From assembly GCF_030272615.1 (NCBI RefSeq), contig NC_081415.1:188484270-188548269 (forward strand): a stretch of 64,000 nt of DNA, read 5' to 3'. Both the position numbers and the translations under genes were made by a program. Numbering within the stretch: the first letter of the stretch is position 1; each line of letters starts with the position of its first letter. Below are positions 1-10,954 of the stretch, in pieces. The stretch comes from Cryptomeria japonica. Taxonomy: Eukaryota; Streptophyta; Pinopsida; Cupressales; Cupressaceae. The notes beneath the pieces are model-generated. The model was not told the DNA's origin, made no database searches, and saw only the letters and a list, made by a program, of their open reading frames with translations.

Positions 1-1
1 C

Positions 2-889
2 AGTCGCACATTGGTGGGATATGAATTAAATTACACACCAATCGAACGTGCATGTCTCACCGTGGTCTTTGCTTCCTAGAAATTATGACATTACATGCTT
101 ACTCATAAGACTAAGTTAGTTGCAAGGATAGATCCGTTGAAATACCTTCTCAATAAAGCAACACTTACTGGGCGTCTAGCCAAGTGGGTAATGATCCTGA
201 GTGAATTCGACATCGAGTACGTGGACAAAAAAGCAATAAAAGGACAAGCCGTCGCAAATCAATTGGCAGATGCCCCCATGATTGATGATGTTCCCCTAAG
301 TTCAGAATTTCTAGATGAATCCATTTTAGCAATATCACATGCAAAACCATGGCAACTATACTTTGATGGCTCATACACACATCATGGGGCAGGAGCTGGC
401 ATCCTCTTTATAACTCCTCAAGGCAACTCTATACCAAAATCATACCGCTTATCATTTCCTTGCACTAACAATATAGCGGAATATGAGGCATTAACAACTG
501 GATTACGAATTGCAGTTCAGTGGAAGATCCAGGAACTTCATGTTTTTGGGGATTCTCAATTGGTCATCCGTCAAGCAACTGATGATTACCAAACAAAAGA
601 TGAAAAATTAATTCCTTACAAACAAATGGTGGATGACCTGAAACAACACTTCACAAAGATACATTTTGAGCAGATACTAAGAGAGCAGAATCGCGCCACA
701 GATGCCATGGCTACAATTGCTTCACTGATCGATCTACCTCCAAATGAGACCTGCTATGATTTCTTGGTGGATAACCTTTTGGTTCCTTCATATGAGACCA
801 CTCCTACCAAAATGATGTGTTGTCGGTCCCGAGTCCCAGTTATATGGTTCCATCTTCACATACCTTCACGACAATACCCTACCTCCTAA
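2..889 (+). pseudogene. E1 pol: end of gypsy RNase H plus archaeal-type RNase H
   Basis: The product would degrade the RNA strand of the RNA-DNA hybrid during reverse transcription. The frame is read from base 2; it has TAG and TGA stops near 77-88 and is then open from the ATG at 95 to 889. Counting from that ATG, residues 1-60 are the tail of the gypsy RNase H (PLKYLL, then RLAKW and FDIEYV). Residues 85-210 are a second RNase H of archaeal type with all four catalytic acids visible: D91 in YFDGS, E129 in NNIAEYEAL, D153 in FGDSQL and D203 in ATDAM. A second RNase H after the first is typical of Tat elements. The frame is lost after about residue 235, before integrase. Confidence 0.87.
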
Positions 890-896
890 TCTATCA

Positions 897-2084
897 AATA
901 ACCAACATCGCACTTTCATTCACCAATCATCTCGTTATGTCATTTTAGCTGATATCCTATACCGACGAGGTCTAGATGGCACTCTTCTTAGATGTCTAGA
1001 AAGCAACGAAGCTCAAATTGCGTTACGTGAAGTGCATGAAGGGATATGTGGTCCACATGCTAGTGGTCCTACCTTGGCCAAGAAACTCATCAAGACTGGA
1101 TATTACTGGCCCAATATGGAAAAAGACTCATATCAGTTTGTCAAGAAATGTAAACAATGTCAAATTCATGGAGACCTCATACATGCGCCAGCATAAGAAT
1201 TACAACCACTTGCGTCTCCTTGGCCCTTTTGTCAATGGGGACTCGATCTCATAGGCAAGATTCACCCTCCTTCTTCTAATGGTCATAAATTCATTATCAC
1301 TGCCACAGAGTATTTCACAAAATGGATTGAAGCCGTGCCTCTCACACAAGATACTGGAAAGTAGATTGCTACATTCATACTTAACTATATTATTTGCTGA
1401 TATGGTATTCTTATTTCTATTATCACTGATAACGGGTGTCCCTTCAAAAATTAGGATGTTCGTGAACTCTGTGACCGCTTCCATATTTCGTATCATTTCT
1501 CCACACCATATTACCCCCAAGGTAATGGCCAAGTTGAGGCATCTAATAAAACAATCCTTAAAATCCTCAAGAAGACAGTCGACGACGCTAGCCATAACTG
1601 GCATATCCAACATAATCTTGCACTTTGGGCCTATCGCACAAGTGTTCGCACACCTACAGGAGCTACACCTTATTCACTTGTCTATGGCATCGAAGCCATC
1701 TTGCCTATTGAGGTCGAGTTACCTTCTTTACGAGTCTCTTTGCAAAACATCATCAATGATGAAGACTATAGGGTCTCTTGCTTACAAGAACTTGAACTAC
1801 TAGATGAACGGAGACAAACTGCTTTTAATCATCTCAAGGCTTACCAACAATGAATGAGTTGCAGCTGCAATCACAAAGTCAAGCCTCGCACATTTGAGGT
1901 AGGTGACTTGGTTCTCAGAGAAAACCCCAAAAATCAGCAAAACAGAGAGAAGAAGGGCAAGTTCGAACCAAATTGGCTTGGTCCTATATCATCACAGCAG
2001 CATATGGATCTGGGGTATATCGGCTCTCAACTACAGAAGGTGAACCTTTGGAGGATCCTATCAACAACATGCACCTTCGCAAGT
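897..2084 (+). pseudogene. E1 integrase (degenerate)
   Basis: This part of pol would insert the cDNA into the genome. The N-terminal zinc finger (HHCC) is readable at about 1030-1175, with EVHEG, GYYWP and KKCKQCQ. The DDE core follows, with D in WGLDLIG (about 1235-1255), D in ITDNG (about 1425) and E in GQVEASNK (about 1530-1550). The C-terminal part has LPIEVELPSLR, then VGDLVLR and a KFEPNWLGP motif at about 1900-1985. In-frame stops occur near 1194, 1362, 1453 and 1851; those at 1362 and 1453 are TAG where Gln is plausible. Several ATG-started open stretches here are only pieces of this one frame. The enzyme cannot be functional. Confidence 0.85.
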
Positions 2085-3800
2085 TCTACACATAGCTCTT
2101 CGAAATATCCTAATTCAAAAATACAAAAAAATCAAAAAAATTCAAAAATACAAAAAAAAAAATTTAAAACAAAAAAATCGTTACTTGGTGAAAACCTAGC
2201 AAACAAGTGCCTTGTGACACAAAAAAACATTGAAAAATCAAAAAAAGTAAAGAGAAATAATTTCATCCAACGGTGAAAACCACTTTGGTGGTGCCCTGGG
2301 CAAGTACCATGGTGAAAAATGGGTCACCAGTGCCATGCGTAGAGACATTGTTCCTCCCTCCTTCAGGATTCACTTTCATCCTTTCACTTTGCACACACTC
2401 ACAACCTATTCATTCATAATAAACTTACCCATTCCCATCATGGCTTGTTATTGATCTACCCAAGATTGGTTAGCCATTCATAATAAATCTCCCTTTTCAC
2501 CTCCCTTTCCATCCATAATAAATCATATCTTATCTGTGGCTAAGGCAAATCCTACGTCTAGTGATGGGTGTGGAACTAAGAACATCACATGTTTTGAGGA
2601 GTACAGTTTCTTCCAGCTTCCTTTAGTCTATCCGTGCACAATCCTCAATAAAGCAACATCTACATCGCCAGTCCGCAATAAAGTTTCATCTTCTCCGCAA
2701 TAAAGTATCAGCTTCATGGATTCAGTCAGTTTCAGATGAGACAACAGCAACAATGGGCTTCAACAAATCAAATCTTTCAACAGACTCAAACAACATATGG
2801 TTCAGTGCTATCTATCATTTTTATGAAAGTAAACATTGTGACCACAATCAAATAAGACTTATACAAGTGACAAGAGACACTAAACTTGAGGACTACAGTG
2901 GATGTTGGTGTTGAGTCTTGGTTTTCTTTTGATTTTATCTTTTGGTGACATGTCTTTTAGCTTTTCTAGGATGTCTCTGACTAGAGATTCTATTTCTAGG
3001 ATGTCTTTGACTAGAAAGACGAGGATGGGGTATCGTCACCTATTTTTGTTTGCTGTCTGTGGATTGTCTTTTAGTAATGCTATGACTTGTCCAAGGATAT
3101 GAGGACACTGTGAGTCTAGTATGAACTGGGGCATTCCTTGTTTGTGACTGTCTTATCTCCATGCAAACAGGTACAATGATTTTCTGGGTCAAACATATGC
3201 CTCGATTGTCATAACCTACTTGCCATAATAAAGCTCAATGATGATAACGCACAAGAAGCTCTTTCACTTTCATATCTTTTGTCTTTCATCCCCCTTTCTT
3301 AATTGACTTCCATCGTCCTTCTCGAGTCCGTGTAGCCTACTATCACATGACTGAGTATAATGACACACCAAAAAATATTTGCATTTCATGTAGTTGCACC
3401 TGCATTACCACATATAAGCATTTCATACATACATATAGATATCACATCCTGCACACAACACCTGTTAGCATAATTTACATTTGCATTATCATATTCATCT
3501 GCATTACATACATTCACATTGGCATCATGCATACACATATAAAACATAAAAAAATAAAAATATTACATTTCATTATATACATATTTGCATCCATATTATA
3601 AGCATCACATTAAACATACATCATAAGAACATCCCATCACATAGGTACACATGCATATAGCTGCCGCAAAAATGAATCATCTCATATATATAAAGTGTCA
3701 TGATACAATGATGTCAAAATCATATAGCTACAAAATCACTCGCAGGTGTCTACATCATCATACAAAAATGGTACAAAAACTATACAAAGGGAGCCCTCTA
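2085..3800 (+). other. E1 3' region after integrase; no gene seen
   Basis: The integrase frame runs into an A-rich, lysine-coding stretch (2120-2260) followed by an ENLAN-type motif. The same arrangement reappears in element M at 59531-59749 on the other strand. At 2645-2706 the word CAATAAAG occurs three times about 20-25 bases apart; these look like repeated poly(A) signals, but position alone does not prove use. From 3380 to 3760 the DNA is low-complexity CATA/CACA-rich. Short open frames at 2902-3102 and 3347-3601 have no recognisable domain and are probably chance. Confidence 0.55.
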
Positions 3801-3803
3801 TGG

Positions 3804-5761
3804 CTATGATGAACTCCCTCCCTCAGAGCCGCCTAGCCTCGATGGAATCTGAGCCCCTGAGGGACCTGCCCCAAGATCATCCCACCTGTCCCCTCTATCT
3901 GGTGGTGGTGGAGGACCCATAACCCCACCACTCGATGCCCGTCTCCTCTGACTCCCTCCCGTAGTTGTCGCTATACGCGACGGTCTATGGAAGCTCCTCG
4001 CTCGCTGATCGGCTAGCACTGCACCATAGTAGAGGTCCCTCCAATAGGCTATCTCCTCTCCTACCCATAGGACATAAGCATATCCTACTCCTGTGTCCTC
4101 AGCTGCCTGTCTCCCTACCTTCAGCACTGTCTCAACCTCTATGTAGCACTGAATCGCCTAATCTCTCTCCCGCTCAGTATCTCTGAGCCTCGTCCTGAGC
4201 TGATCCCTCTCCCTCTCCAAATCTTGAATCTCATCTGCCTGGCCCTGGTAGATCTCCCTAAGCTCAATCAGCTCATCCTCCTCTGGGTCAACCCCCTCTG
4301 CCTCTGCCTATGGCTCCCCCTCTATGGGTGCCTACCCCTATACCTGTGTTGGTGCCTGTACGGGTACCTATCCCTGTACCTGCCCCTGTGCCTATACTGG
4401 CACCTATCCTTGTACCTGTCCCTGTCTCTGTACCTGCTTGGGATCCTGTGCTGCTGGCACTTGTAAAGGCAATCCACCGCAACCCGTCACCACCTGAGCC
4501 TGTCTCTCCTCTCCTCCCTCCCTCTGAGGTGCAACCCGCTGCTCTCCAACTACTCCCCTCCTCCTCTATTGGCCCCTGCCCCCATCACCTCCACCATCAT
4601 CATCATCTCCCCCCCGTCTCCCTCCAATGCCTCTCCTGGATCTGTCAACCGTGAGAATGGATGCTTTGCCCAATAAGCTATATACTTGGCATCCATGCCG
4701 GCATCGTCAACCTCTGGCCACATGTCCCAGGGTAGGGGCACCATCTCTGCTAGCTGTGTGAGTGCCTGATCATACGACAGCAATGGCCCAAACTGTGCCT
4801 AATCTCTAACCGTGCGAGCATACATGCCTGAGCCCCAGGGCATCCTCTGGATCTGGCCAAACTGTCTGCACACCCTGTCTACCAGCTGTCTCTCTAACAC
4901 ATAGGGCATCCACCCAATCAGATACCTGCTCCGAAAGGTGTAAGGCAGCTCCACTGCATCATCCTCCTACTCCTCACAGCCCAGATATGGTCTCCATATG
5001 ACCACATCGATATCGTCCAGCACTCGCCGCCAATGCTCTAACCTGCCAATCCGCGGCTATGATGTGATCATGTCATACAAATGTACAAAGTTGCGTCCAT
5101 GACCTCTGCCCCTAAAGTGTATCGATCGGGTAACCAGCAGATGCTCATATGCCCATAACTGCAGCAGTGTCACTCCACAGCCCAATCCCACTGACCCATG
5201 ATAAACAAACTAGTGAAGCTCGTAATACAAATGGGCCAGCACACATGGTCCCCAGGCGTATCTGGTGTGCTGCATCACCAGTGTCTCCAATGCTCCTCCC
5301 CAGCCCACAGCCAACCCCCGTGTCACCCTATCCAGACACAGGAACCCACTGATAGCTCCTCCGATCACTGCTGGCAATGCTAACCCTGTGGCGGTCATGG
5401 TGTCCCATGCCACATGCCTTGCCCTCATCTCTAATCTAGGGTCCTGAAACACCCATCTCAAGGCCTCTTTGTCACCATCTTGATCGTATGGGATCAGATC
5501 TCCATCGATCGGCACCCGCAAAATCCTATAGACATCCTCCAGGGTGACTGTCATCTCACCCATCGGCAAATGAAATGTACATGTCTCTGAATGCCATCTC
5601 TCAGCCAACACAGTCAGCAAACCCATGTTTTCCCGAAACTCAGGCACATACAGTACATGTCTCAATCCCATCTCCTCGATGGCAGCTCTATCCTCAAATG
5701 ACAACTCAGGTCGCAACCTCTGCGTCGACGAGAATCTCTCCCGTGACTCCAGCATCGGCAA
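3804..5761 (-). pseudogene. Antisense plant mobile domain (PMD)-like gene inside E1
   Basis: This reading frame runs opposite to the retrotransposon, between integrase and the 3' LTR. The first 183 codons (5761-5210) are open and resemble the aminotransferase-like plant mobile domain: CTFHLPMGEMTVTLEDV, then LRVPIDGDLI, and a hydrophobic stretch ending in a YYELH motif. The frame continues past a TAG at 5210 through DVVIWRPYLG and ELPYTFRSRYLIG to LTQLAEMVP near 4750, with a few further in-frame TAG stops. A Gly/Thr/Arg-rich tail lies at about 4290-4480, and an open stretch of 107 codons at 4127-3804. PMD proteins are plant proteins, often carried by transposons, with roles in silencing in some hosts. 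Extra antisense ORFs in this position are known in Tat elements. Whether it was ever expressed cannot be judged here. Confidence 0.72.
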
Positions 5762-5794
5762 ATACTCCTACAGTTAAGCAACTCAATCATATCA

Positions 5795-6060
5795 GTCATA
5801 GTGGCATTCACTGTTTATCACAAAATGCTACTCGCTATCTAAATGCATATGACTATCTATCCTAGTGACACTCACTGTTTATCACAACGTGTTGCTTCTA
5901 TCCTAGTAGTACTCCCTGTTCAACACAAAGTGTTACTCACATTTGCACTCCCTGTTCATCACAAAGTGCTGCTCATACTTTAAGTACTCCCTATTCATCA
6001 CAAAGTACTCTATCTTGGTACTCACTGTTCATCACAAAGTGCCTTGATCTATCCTAGTCT
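5795..6060 (+). repeat. Degenerate minisatellite, E1 3' region
   Basis: The phrase CTGTTCATCACAAAGTG, or close variants of it, recurs about every 40-60 bases (5808, 5873, 5928, 5958, 5993 and 6026). Units are separated by variable sequence that often contains CTATCCTAGT. Minisatellites in the 3' region are common in Tat/Ogre-type elements. No coding function is seen. Confidence 0.75.
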
Positions 6061-6184
6061 TCCCTAGAGGACCTTCTTGAGTATATCCTCTCAGTAGCTT
6101 ATCCAATCGACAGTGTATGTTCATCACAAAACTGTCGATTTGACCTAGAAGACAAAATTTATATTTTGTTCAACACAAATGTGC

Positions 6185-6425
6185 TTACATTACATAAACG
6201 CGCCTTCAGACTGCACAAGCGCGCCTGTACAACGCAGATGTGCCTCCTTGACACAAACATGCCTATGTTGTGCATAAATGTGATCAGATGACGCAAACAT
6301 GCCTGAACAGCATAGACGCGGTCGCATTTGACACAGACATGGGTCCAGACATAGACGCGCCTGGCACAAACACAAGCGCGCCTAGCGAACACAGACACAC
6401 TTGGCACCAACGCAAACATGCCTAA
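6185..6425 (+). repeat. Second degenerate minisatellite (ACGCGCCT / ACAAACATGCCT units)
   Basis: Short units of about 20-25 bases recur, each built on a GAC/GCAC-ACAAACATGCCT or ACGCGCCT core. They differ from the array just upstream. The open frames read through them on the minus strand are Cys/Val/Arg-rich translations of the repeat and are not credible genes. Confidence 0.65.
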
Positions 6426-6903
6426 ATGACTTTTGACACTTTTTGGACCCTAGTCTAAGTGCATTTATTACCCTATTCGACATGCATTAATGACAAAATT
6501 AAATGTGTCAAAGTACGAGGAGGTTTTGCAACACTTACCGGCTCTCCTGCCTCTACTGGCCTCTGAAATCGGCGAATGCGGTCGAATCTATGAATGAAGG
6601 CCATCACTGCTGACTGCTCCTGCTAAATTTTTGCTCTGCAATATGATCTCGTCGATGTGTAGATGACAATGAGGATGTCTTTTGCCTGTGGTCTATCTTA
6701 TAGCCTGCCATAGCCCTCGCCCTCGTTTCCCGAGTCAATCTTCTTTATCCAGTGACTTTGTCACTTTATCTGGTTAGTCTATTCTATCCCGTCATTCTTA
6801 TCAAGAGATTGTCTGCAATCTTTTCAGACATTTTCATCCAATCTCTCAAGGGGGCATATCATTCCCATCTTGGGGCAACTCTGTATCAGTTCATCTTATC
6901 TTC

Positions 6904-6937
6904 TTTGAAACAACGCGACAAGCCGCATTGTCTCAAA
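6904..6937 (+). other. Hairpin directly upstream of the E1 polypurine tract
   Basis: TTTGAAACAACGC (6904-6916) and GCATTGTCTCAAA (6925-6937) can pair at 11 of 13 positions around an 8-base loop. The right arm runs straight into the PPT. The same structure with a different loop lies before the PPT of element M (57016-57049, other strand), and a decayed version lies before the PPT at 15820. Confidence 0.7.
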
Positions 6938-6948
6938 GAGGGGCAAAA
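6938..6948 (+). promoter_or_regulatory. Polypurine tract (plus-strand primer) of E1
   Basis: GAGGGGCAAAA lies immediately before the LTR start TGTAGACA. This is where the plus-strand primer is made during reverse transcription. The near-identical sequence and position in element M support the call. Confidence 0.85.
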
Positions 6949-6975
6949 TGTAGACATCCAAAATTGTCATGTCTA

Positions 6976-7206
6976 ATTAAATAAATATTTTATTTATTTA
7001 ATTATCTAAGCCTAATTCTTCTATTAATTAAATAAATCTTTATTTATTTAATTAATTCATTTATCCTCTTCTAGCCTTATTTCTCATTTAAATAAATACA
7101 TTTATTTATTTAAATTATGCTTTTCCTAAATTAAATAAATATCTTATTTATTTAATTGATCTCATTTCTTCTATTAATTAAATAAATCTTTATTTATTTA
7201 ATTAAT
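6976..7206 (+). repeat. Array of AT palindromes in the LTR U3
   Basis: Five imperfect palindromes of the form TTAAATAAAT-spacer-ATTTATTTAA lie at about 6976, 7026, 7088, 7131 and 7176. CT-rich spacers separate them, so this is more than AT-rich noise. The solo LTR has a matching array of TTAATTAATAA palindromes at about 52625-52810. Confidence 0.75.
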
Positions 7207-7368
7207 TCATTAGCCTTTTCTACCCATGACACATGTCATTCATCTCTTAATTCCTACACTACCTACGTCTTTCATTATTTTATTATTTCTTCTACCTACC
7301 CTCTAATCCTAGCTGACCTCCTTTTTTACACCTCTCAATCTTATCCCTCCATTTCTTATTGTGTCGTC

Positions 7369-7377
7369 TATTTAAGG
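7369..7377 (+). promoter_or_regulatory. Possible TATA box of the E1 LTR
   Basis: TATTTAAGG lies about 400 bases before the LTR end. It is followed by TTCATTATCAAACCCTAATC, which fits a transcription start region. The call rests on sequence and position only. Confidence 0.45.
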
Positions 7378-7770
7378 AGATGCTTCCTTCATTATCAAAC
7401 CCTAATCGACAATCTTGAGGACTCGACTACACTACGATCCTACTTGCAACCACATTCCGTTCTTTGTTGAGCTCTTGTGCACATAAAATCTGGGAGCAAA
7501 TATATCAAGCAAGACCAATGGAGATAGGAAGAATGGAGATCAAAACCCTATTGGACATGTGATGGTATAATCTTTCTGATTTCATTTTATTTACATTGTC
7601 TTAGGTAATCTTCATATGTTATGGTGGATCTTTGTTGTTGTTAGGCTAGGGTTTGGTGGTTGAATTCATTTAGCCTTTCAATCTTGTTATTATTGTTATC
7701 CATTTTCACCATATACAAGTACTTGGTCGATTTGTTATTTGTTTGTTTATATTAGGTTCCTACGCTACTC

Positions 7771-8727
7771 CAAGATATCCACAAGTTATTAGAGTATCCG
7801 GAATGGATCCTGATATCCTTTTTTCTTTGTTTGTTGTGTGCGGATTGTTCCAATGAAGTTTTGGGGCATATACTAATGGTTTCTACTTGGGAAGTTCACT
7901 AAGCTATGTGATCCTATGCAAAATATAAGTCATGGATCACTATGGCTTACTGACTACAACCTATACCTCGACCATTTTCACATGAATCAGAATGGAGGGG
8001 AACTTTCCTTGTTTGCGATGTTTTCTTACAAGTGAAACGCTCAACCGTGGTTTTAGATACCTCAACCAAGATCCATATTACCATACTCAATGATGAAAAT
8101 AAAGAACTATGACTAATCTATGGATCGTCATTTCATCTCATCTATATATATATTGCATTATGTTGCATTCCATCCATCCATACGTCCATATTGTTGCGTA
8201 TCATTCATACATAGTAATGACAATGGATACTCTCTTTTTTTTTTATCTTCTTCCATAGGAATTAGTCTTAGGTCCTCCATACCTTCTATCTAACATTGAA
8301 TCCCCCCCTCACCCTCCCCATCTAGGTCATCATCATAATCCCTTCATCATGTCCCATCAACCCAATCAAGCCATGTTCATCACCATCCATCTCTAACAAG
8401 AAGGGTTGTGTTTCCCATCTTAAGTCATCTTATAAGCACAACAAATTACTCTATCTACACAGGTACATCAACTCCTGCACACACTATCAACAAATACTTT
8501 TTAATCAAGTATCTTCGGGTCTCAGCAAGTAATAAATTATGGTAATCCTAGACTACAACAAGCATGTATTACAATGACCTTGTCTCAATGGGGCTGCTAT
8601 GATTCACCACACAAAACCTAAAATTTAAACACTATCAATTGATCAACCAATCAAATACAATCAACATAGACAATTACATCAATTGTCTGAGGTCTCAACA
8701 AGTATTTTGCTTCAAATACCTTGACTT
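7771..8727 (+). other. Left part of a second Tat-like 3' region (E2)
   Basis: No primer site follows the E1 LTR, so this is flanking DNA. Degenerate repeats built on ACATCAATTGTCTGAGGTC occur at about 8640-8690 and continue at 15350 beyond element N1. This stretch and 15343-15832 were therefore once joined. Together they look like the 3' noncoding part of the element whose PPT and LTR lie at 15820-17149. No coding function was recognised. Confidence 0.5.
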
Positions 8728-9473
8728 TGTTGGAATTCTACACTCTTATGAAAATAGTTGATGTTGTCATTGATGGCAACCAACTGGCAAACCTACTGGC
8801 AATAGGTTTTTACATGCCCGGCATCAAAGATATCATACACCAAGAGACACTGACATCGACAGGCACTTCATCGGTATTTCGATTACATCACAAACAAAGC
8901 ACATCAACACTCCAGCTGATATGGGATGGACTTTTGTTTATTGTAATGTAACTATCTTTTGTAAGCCAACATGGTATATTGTAATGACTCATATAAGTAT
9001 GAGATCTCATAGGTCATTTTGAATAGATGAAAGATAGAGATATATGTATTAGATATGAAAATGTAATAGTGTATGAGGTGATGCTATTTTTTAGCAGTAC
9101 ATTGTATTGGATTTGATTATCCATTTTGTAGTCAGTGTGACTCTTCATTAAGCAGTGAGCTCTAGACAGTTGGCCACCCTCCATGTGTAGGCCCCTATTG
9201 TGAGTAGTATTATTCATTGGCCAGTGAGTAAATATTATGGGTCACAAATCCCATCGAGGTTTTTCCCACATCAAGTTTCCTCATTAAAATATCTTGTCTT
9301 ATGGTGTGTTTCTATGATGTCTCTATTATTCTTATTTACTGCATTAATTGTTATTTATCGATACACTATTTTGAGTTGCAAAGTTACAAATAAGTTTAAA
9401 TATTCTGCTAATCGGTTAGACACTGATTCAACCCCCCCTCTTAGTGTCTTTGGGACTGTCATTGAATCTAACA
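8728..9473 (+). repeat. 5' LTR of N1
   Basis: It starts TGTTGGAATTC and ends CTAACA, and is repeated at 14514-15342. It contains a U5 block (GAGGTTTTTCCCAC followed by AATATCTTG and TTATGGTG) that recurs in the other copia-type LTRs of this window. The 83-base length difference from the 3' LTR is an indel in the region of 14850-14940. Confidence 0.88.
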
Positions 9474-9475
9474 AT

Positions 9476-9487
9476 TGGTATCAGAGC
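9476..9487 (+). promoter_or_regulatory. Primer binding site of N1 (initiator tRNA-Met)
   Basis: TGGTATCAGAGC lies two bases after the LTR end. It is the usual copia primer site, complementary to the 3' end of initiator methionine tRNA. The same site occurs in C2, N2 and T. Confidence 0.9.
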
Positions 9488-9544
9488 CTGGTCCTCTATT
9501 TACAAAAGCCTAACAACTTGAGGAAGATTTTTAAACCAGTATAG

Positions 9545-10655
9545 ATGGAGAACTTAAGAAAATAGTTGGAAGGAGCTCTTGAAGATTTTGATGCAGAAAA
9601 ATTGAAGAATATCAAACTTGAAGATGATTTGAGGGCTGCATAGGAATTCATAAAAGGACTTCAGAAGAATTTTGCTATAGCACAAAATAAAAGAAAAGAA
9701 CTTCATGATAAAATGCAGAATGATGATGATGAAAGGGAAACTCTTAGAAATATTGCAAATAAGGTGAGACAAGAGAACAATAATATGAAGAATGAAATGC
9801 AAGATATGACTACGAGGTTATGTAAGGATATTGAAGATAGAAAGAAGAATGAAAAGACTTGGATAGGAGACTTAATGATGCTGGAAATGAAAATATGAGA
9901 CTTAGTCATGAAAATGATATGCTAAAGACAGATCTGATTCACATGCAACATGACAAGGATGAGCTTCTAAGACAAGTCAGAATTCTAGAAAATCAGTTGA
10001 TCACTGCAAATGAGTACAAAGAAAAATTCAATAAAAGTTTAGAAAATCTTGATGACATGCTGAAAAGGCAGAAACCTGATGGAGATACAAATGGATTTCG
10101 ATTTGAAATTGGAGAAAGTTCTGGTACTACAAATAATCAAGATCACGACAAACCGGTAAGAGAACCTAATGCTTACAAATTTAATGGGAAATGTTTTAAT
10201 TGCAAAAAGTTTGGTCATAGAGAAAATCAGTGTAGATTTAGAAATAATTTGAATACAAACTCACCCACCGGTCAATGTTCCAAATGCAACAAAGTTGGTC
10301 ATAATTCATAAAATTGCAGAATAAATGTGAAATGTTATGTTTGTGGAAGATTTGGGCATTTATCTAATCAATGTAGATCACAAACCGGTCAAGGATATGG
10401 AAAGGCTATTTAGAGGAATAATGTAACTTGTTATGCATGTAACAAGATTGAACATATTACAAAATTCTGTAGAAGCAAGAATACACCGGTGAACAATATA
10501 AGACCTAGTTCGAAAGGAAAAGAAAAGGTAGATGAATTAAAGCAAGAATTCTAAAAACAATGGATTAAGAAGAATGATCAGAGAACTGATGAAACTATCT
10601 CTCCACTGGTAGAATAGAGTAATCCTCCACCGATGGTAGATTCTTCATCTAACTA
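9545..10655 (+). pseudogene. N1 ORF1: Gag-like protein, coiled coil plus four CCHC knuckles
   Basis: The likely start is the ATG at 9545, 72 bases after the LTR. The first 200 or so codons are rich in Lys, Glu, Asn and Leu and look like a long coiled coil. Four zinc-knuckle candidates follow (CX2CX4HX4C type): CFNCKKFGHRENQC at about 10192, CSKCNKVGHNS at 10279, CYVCGRFGHLSNQC at 10333 and CYACNKIEHITKFC at 10432. The second is cut by a TAA at 10309; the fourth keeps the metal ligands but has Glu at the position before His. Two early TAG stops (near 9563 and 9641) and a frameshift near 9860 break the gene. The role would be RNA packaging in a virus-like particle. It lacks an obvious copia capsid domain, so family membership is inferred from the knuckles and position. 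Confidence 0.75.
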
Positions 10656-10954
10656 AGGAATAATCCTTATGGGGTATTGCAGCAAGTTGAAAATCATGCA
10701 TTCTACCCTTGGTTGATGGTGAGAAGATACATTTCTTCTTTACCGGTAGGTGTGTTAAGTTTTCACTTAACCAACGAGCATTTAATGATGTTTTAAAGAA
10801 CCTTTTTGGCTATAAATCACTAGAAAGCCCTTATTTCAACTCAGTTAGAATTCAAACAAATCAGTGAGCGTGAAACTGAGCAAGAGCATTCTAAGGTAAA
10901 GCTGCAAAGTAATTTTTAGGCATTTAGAATTCAGTAGAGGTATTTATCTTTGAA

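Larger units (their letters stand above)
1..7770 (+). mobile_element. Ty3/gypsy Tat-lineage LTR retrotransposon E1, 3' portion
   Basis: The window opens inside the pol gene of a Ty3/gypsy element. In order it holds the end of the gypsy RNase H, an archaeal-type RNase H, integrase, about 4.8 kb of 3' non-pol DNA with an antisense gene and minisatellites, a hairpin, a PPT and one LTR. The tandem pair of RNase H domains before integrase is the known hallmark of the Tat lineage. The 5' LTR, gag, protease and RT lie before the window. All coding parts carry stops, so the copy is dead. The LTR family matches the solo LTR at 51840-53332 and the 3' LTR of element M. Confidence 0.88.
6949..7770 (+). 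repeat. 3' LTR of E1
   Basis: The LTR starts TGTAGACATCC right after the PPT. It ends near CCTACGCTAC (7759-7768), which matches the terminal CTACGCTACA of the M-element LTR, apart from a changed last base. Length is about 0.82 kb, against 813 bases for the LTR of M. It holds an AT-rich palindrome array, a TATA-like site and a pyrimidine-rich leader. Confidence 0.8.

Noticed and set aside
4224-4654. Plus-strand Leu/Pro/Val-rich open frames
   Set aside because: They lie opposite the Gly/Thr-rich tail of the antisense PMD gene and are explained by its repeats.
6159-6419. Cys/Val-rich minus-strand open frames
   Set aside because: They follow the minisatellite period and have no start context or domain.
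9200-9544. 114-codon frame with hydrophobic segments, repeated at 15039
   Set aside because: It is LTR sequence of N1; the open frame in both copies reflects recent common origin rather than coding.
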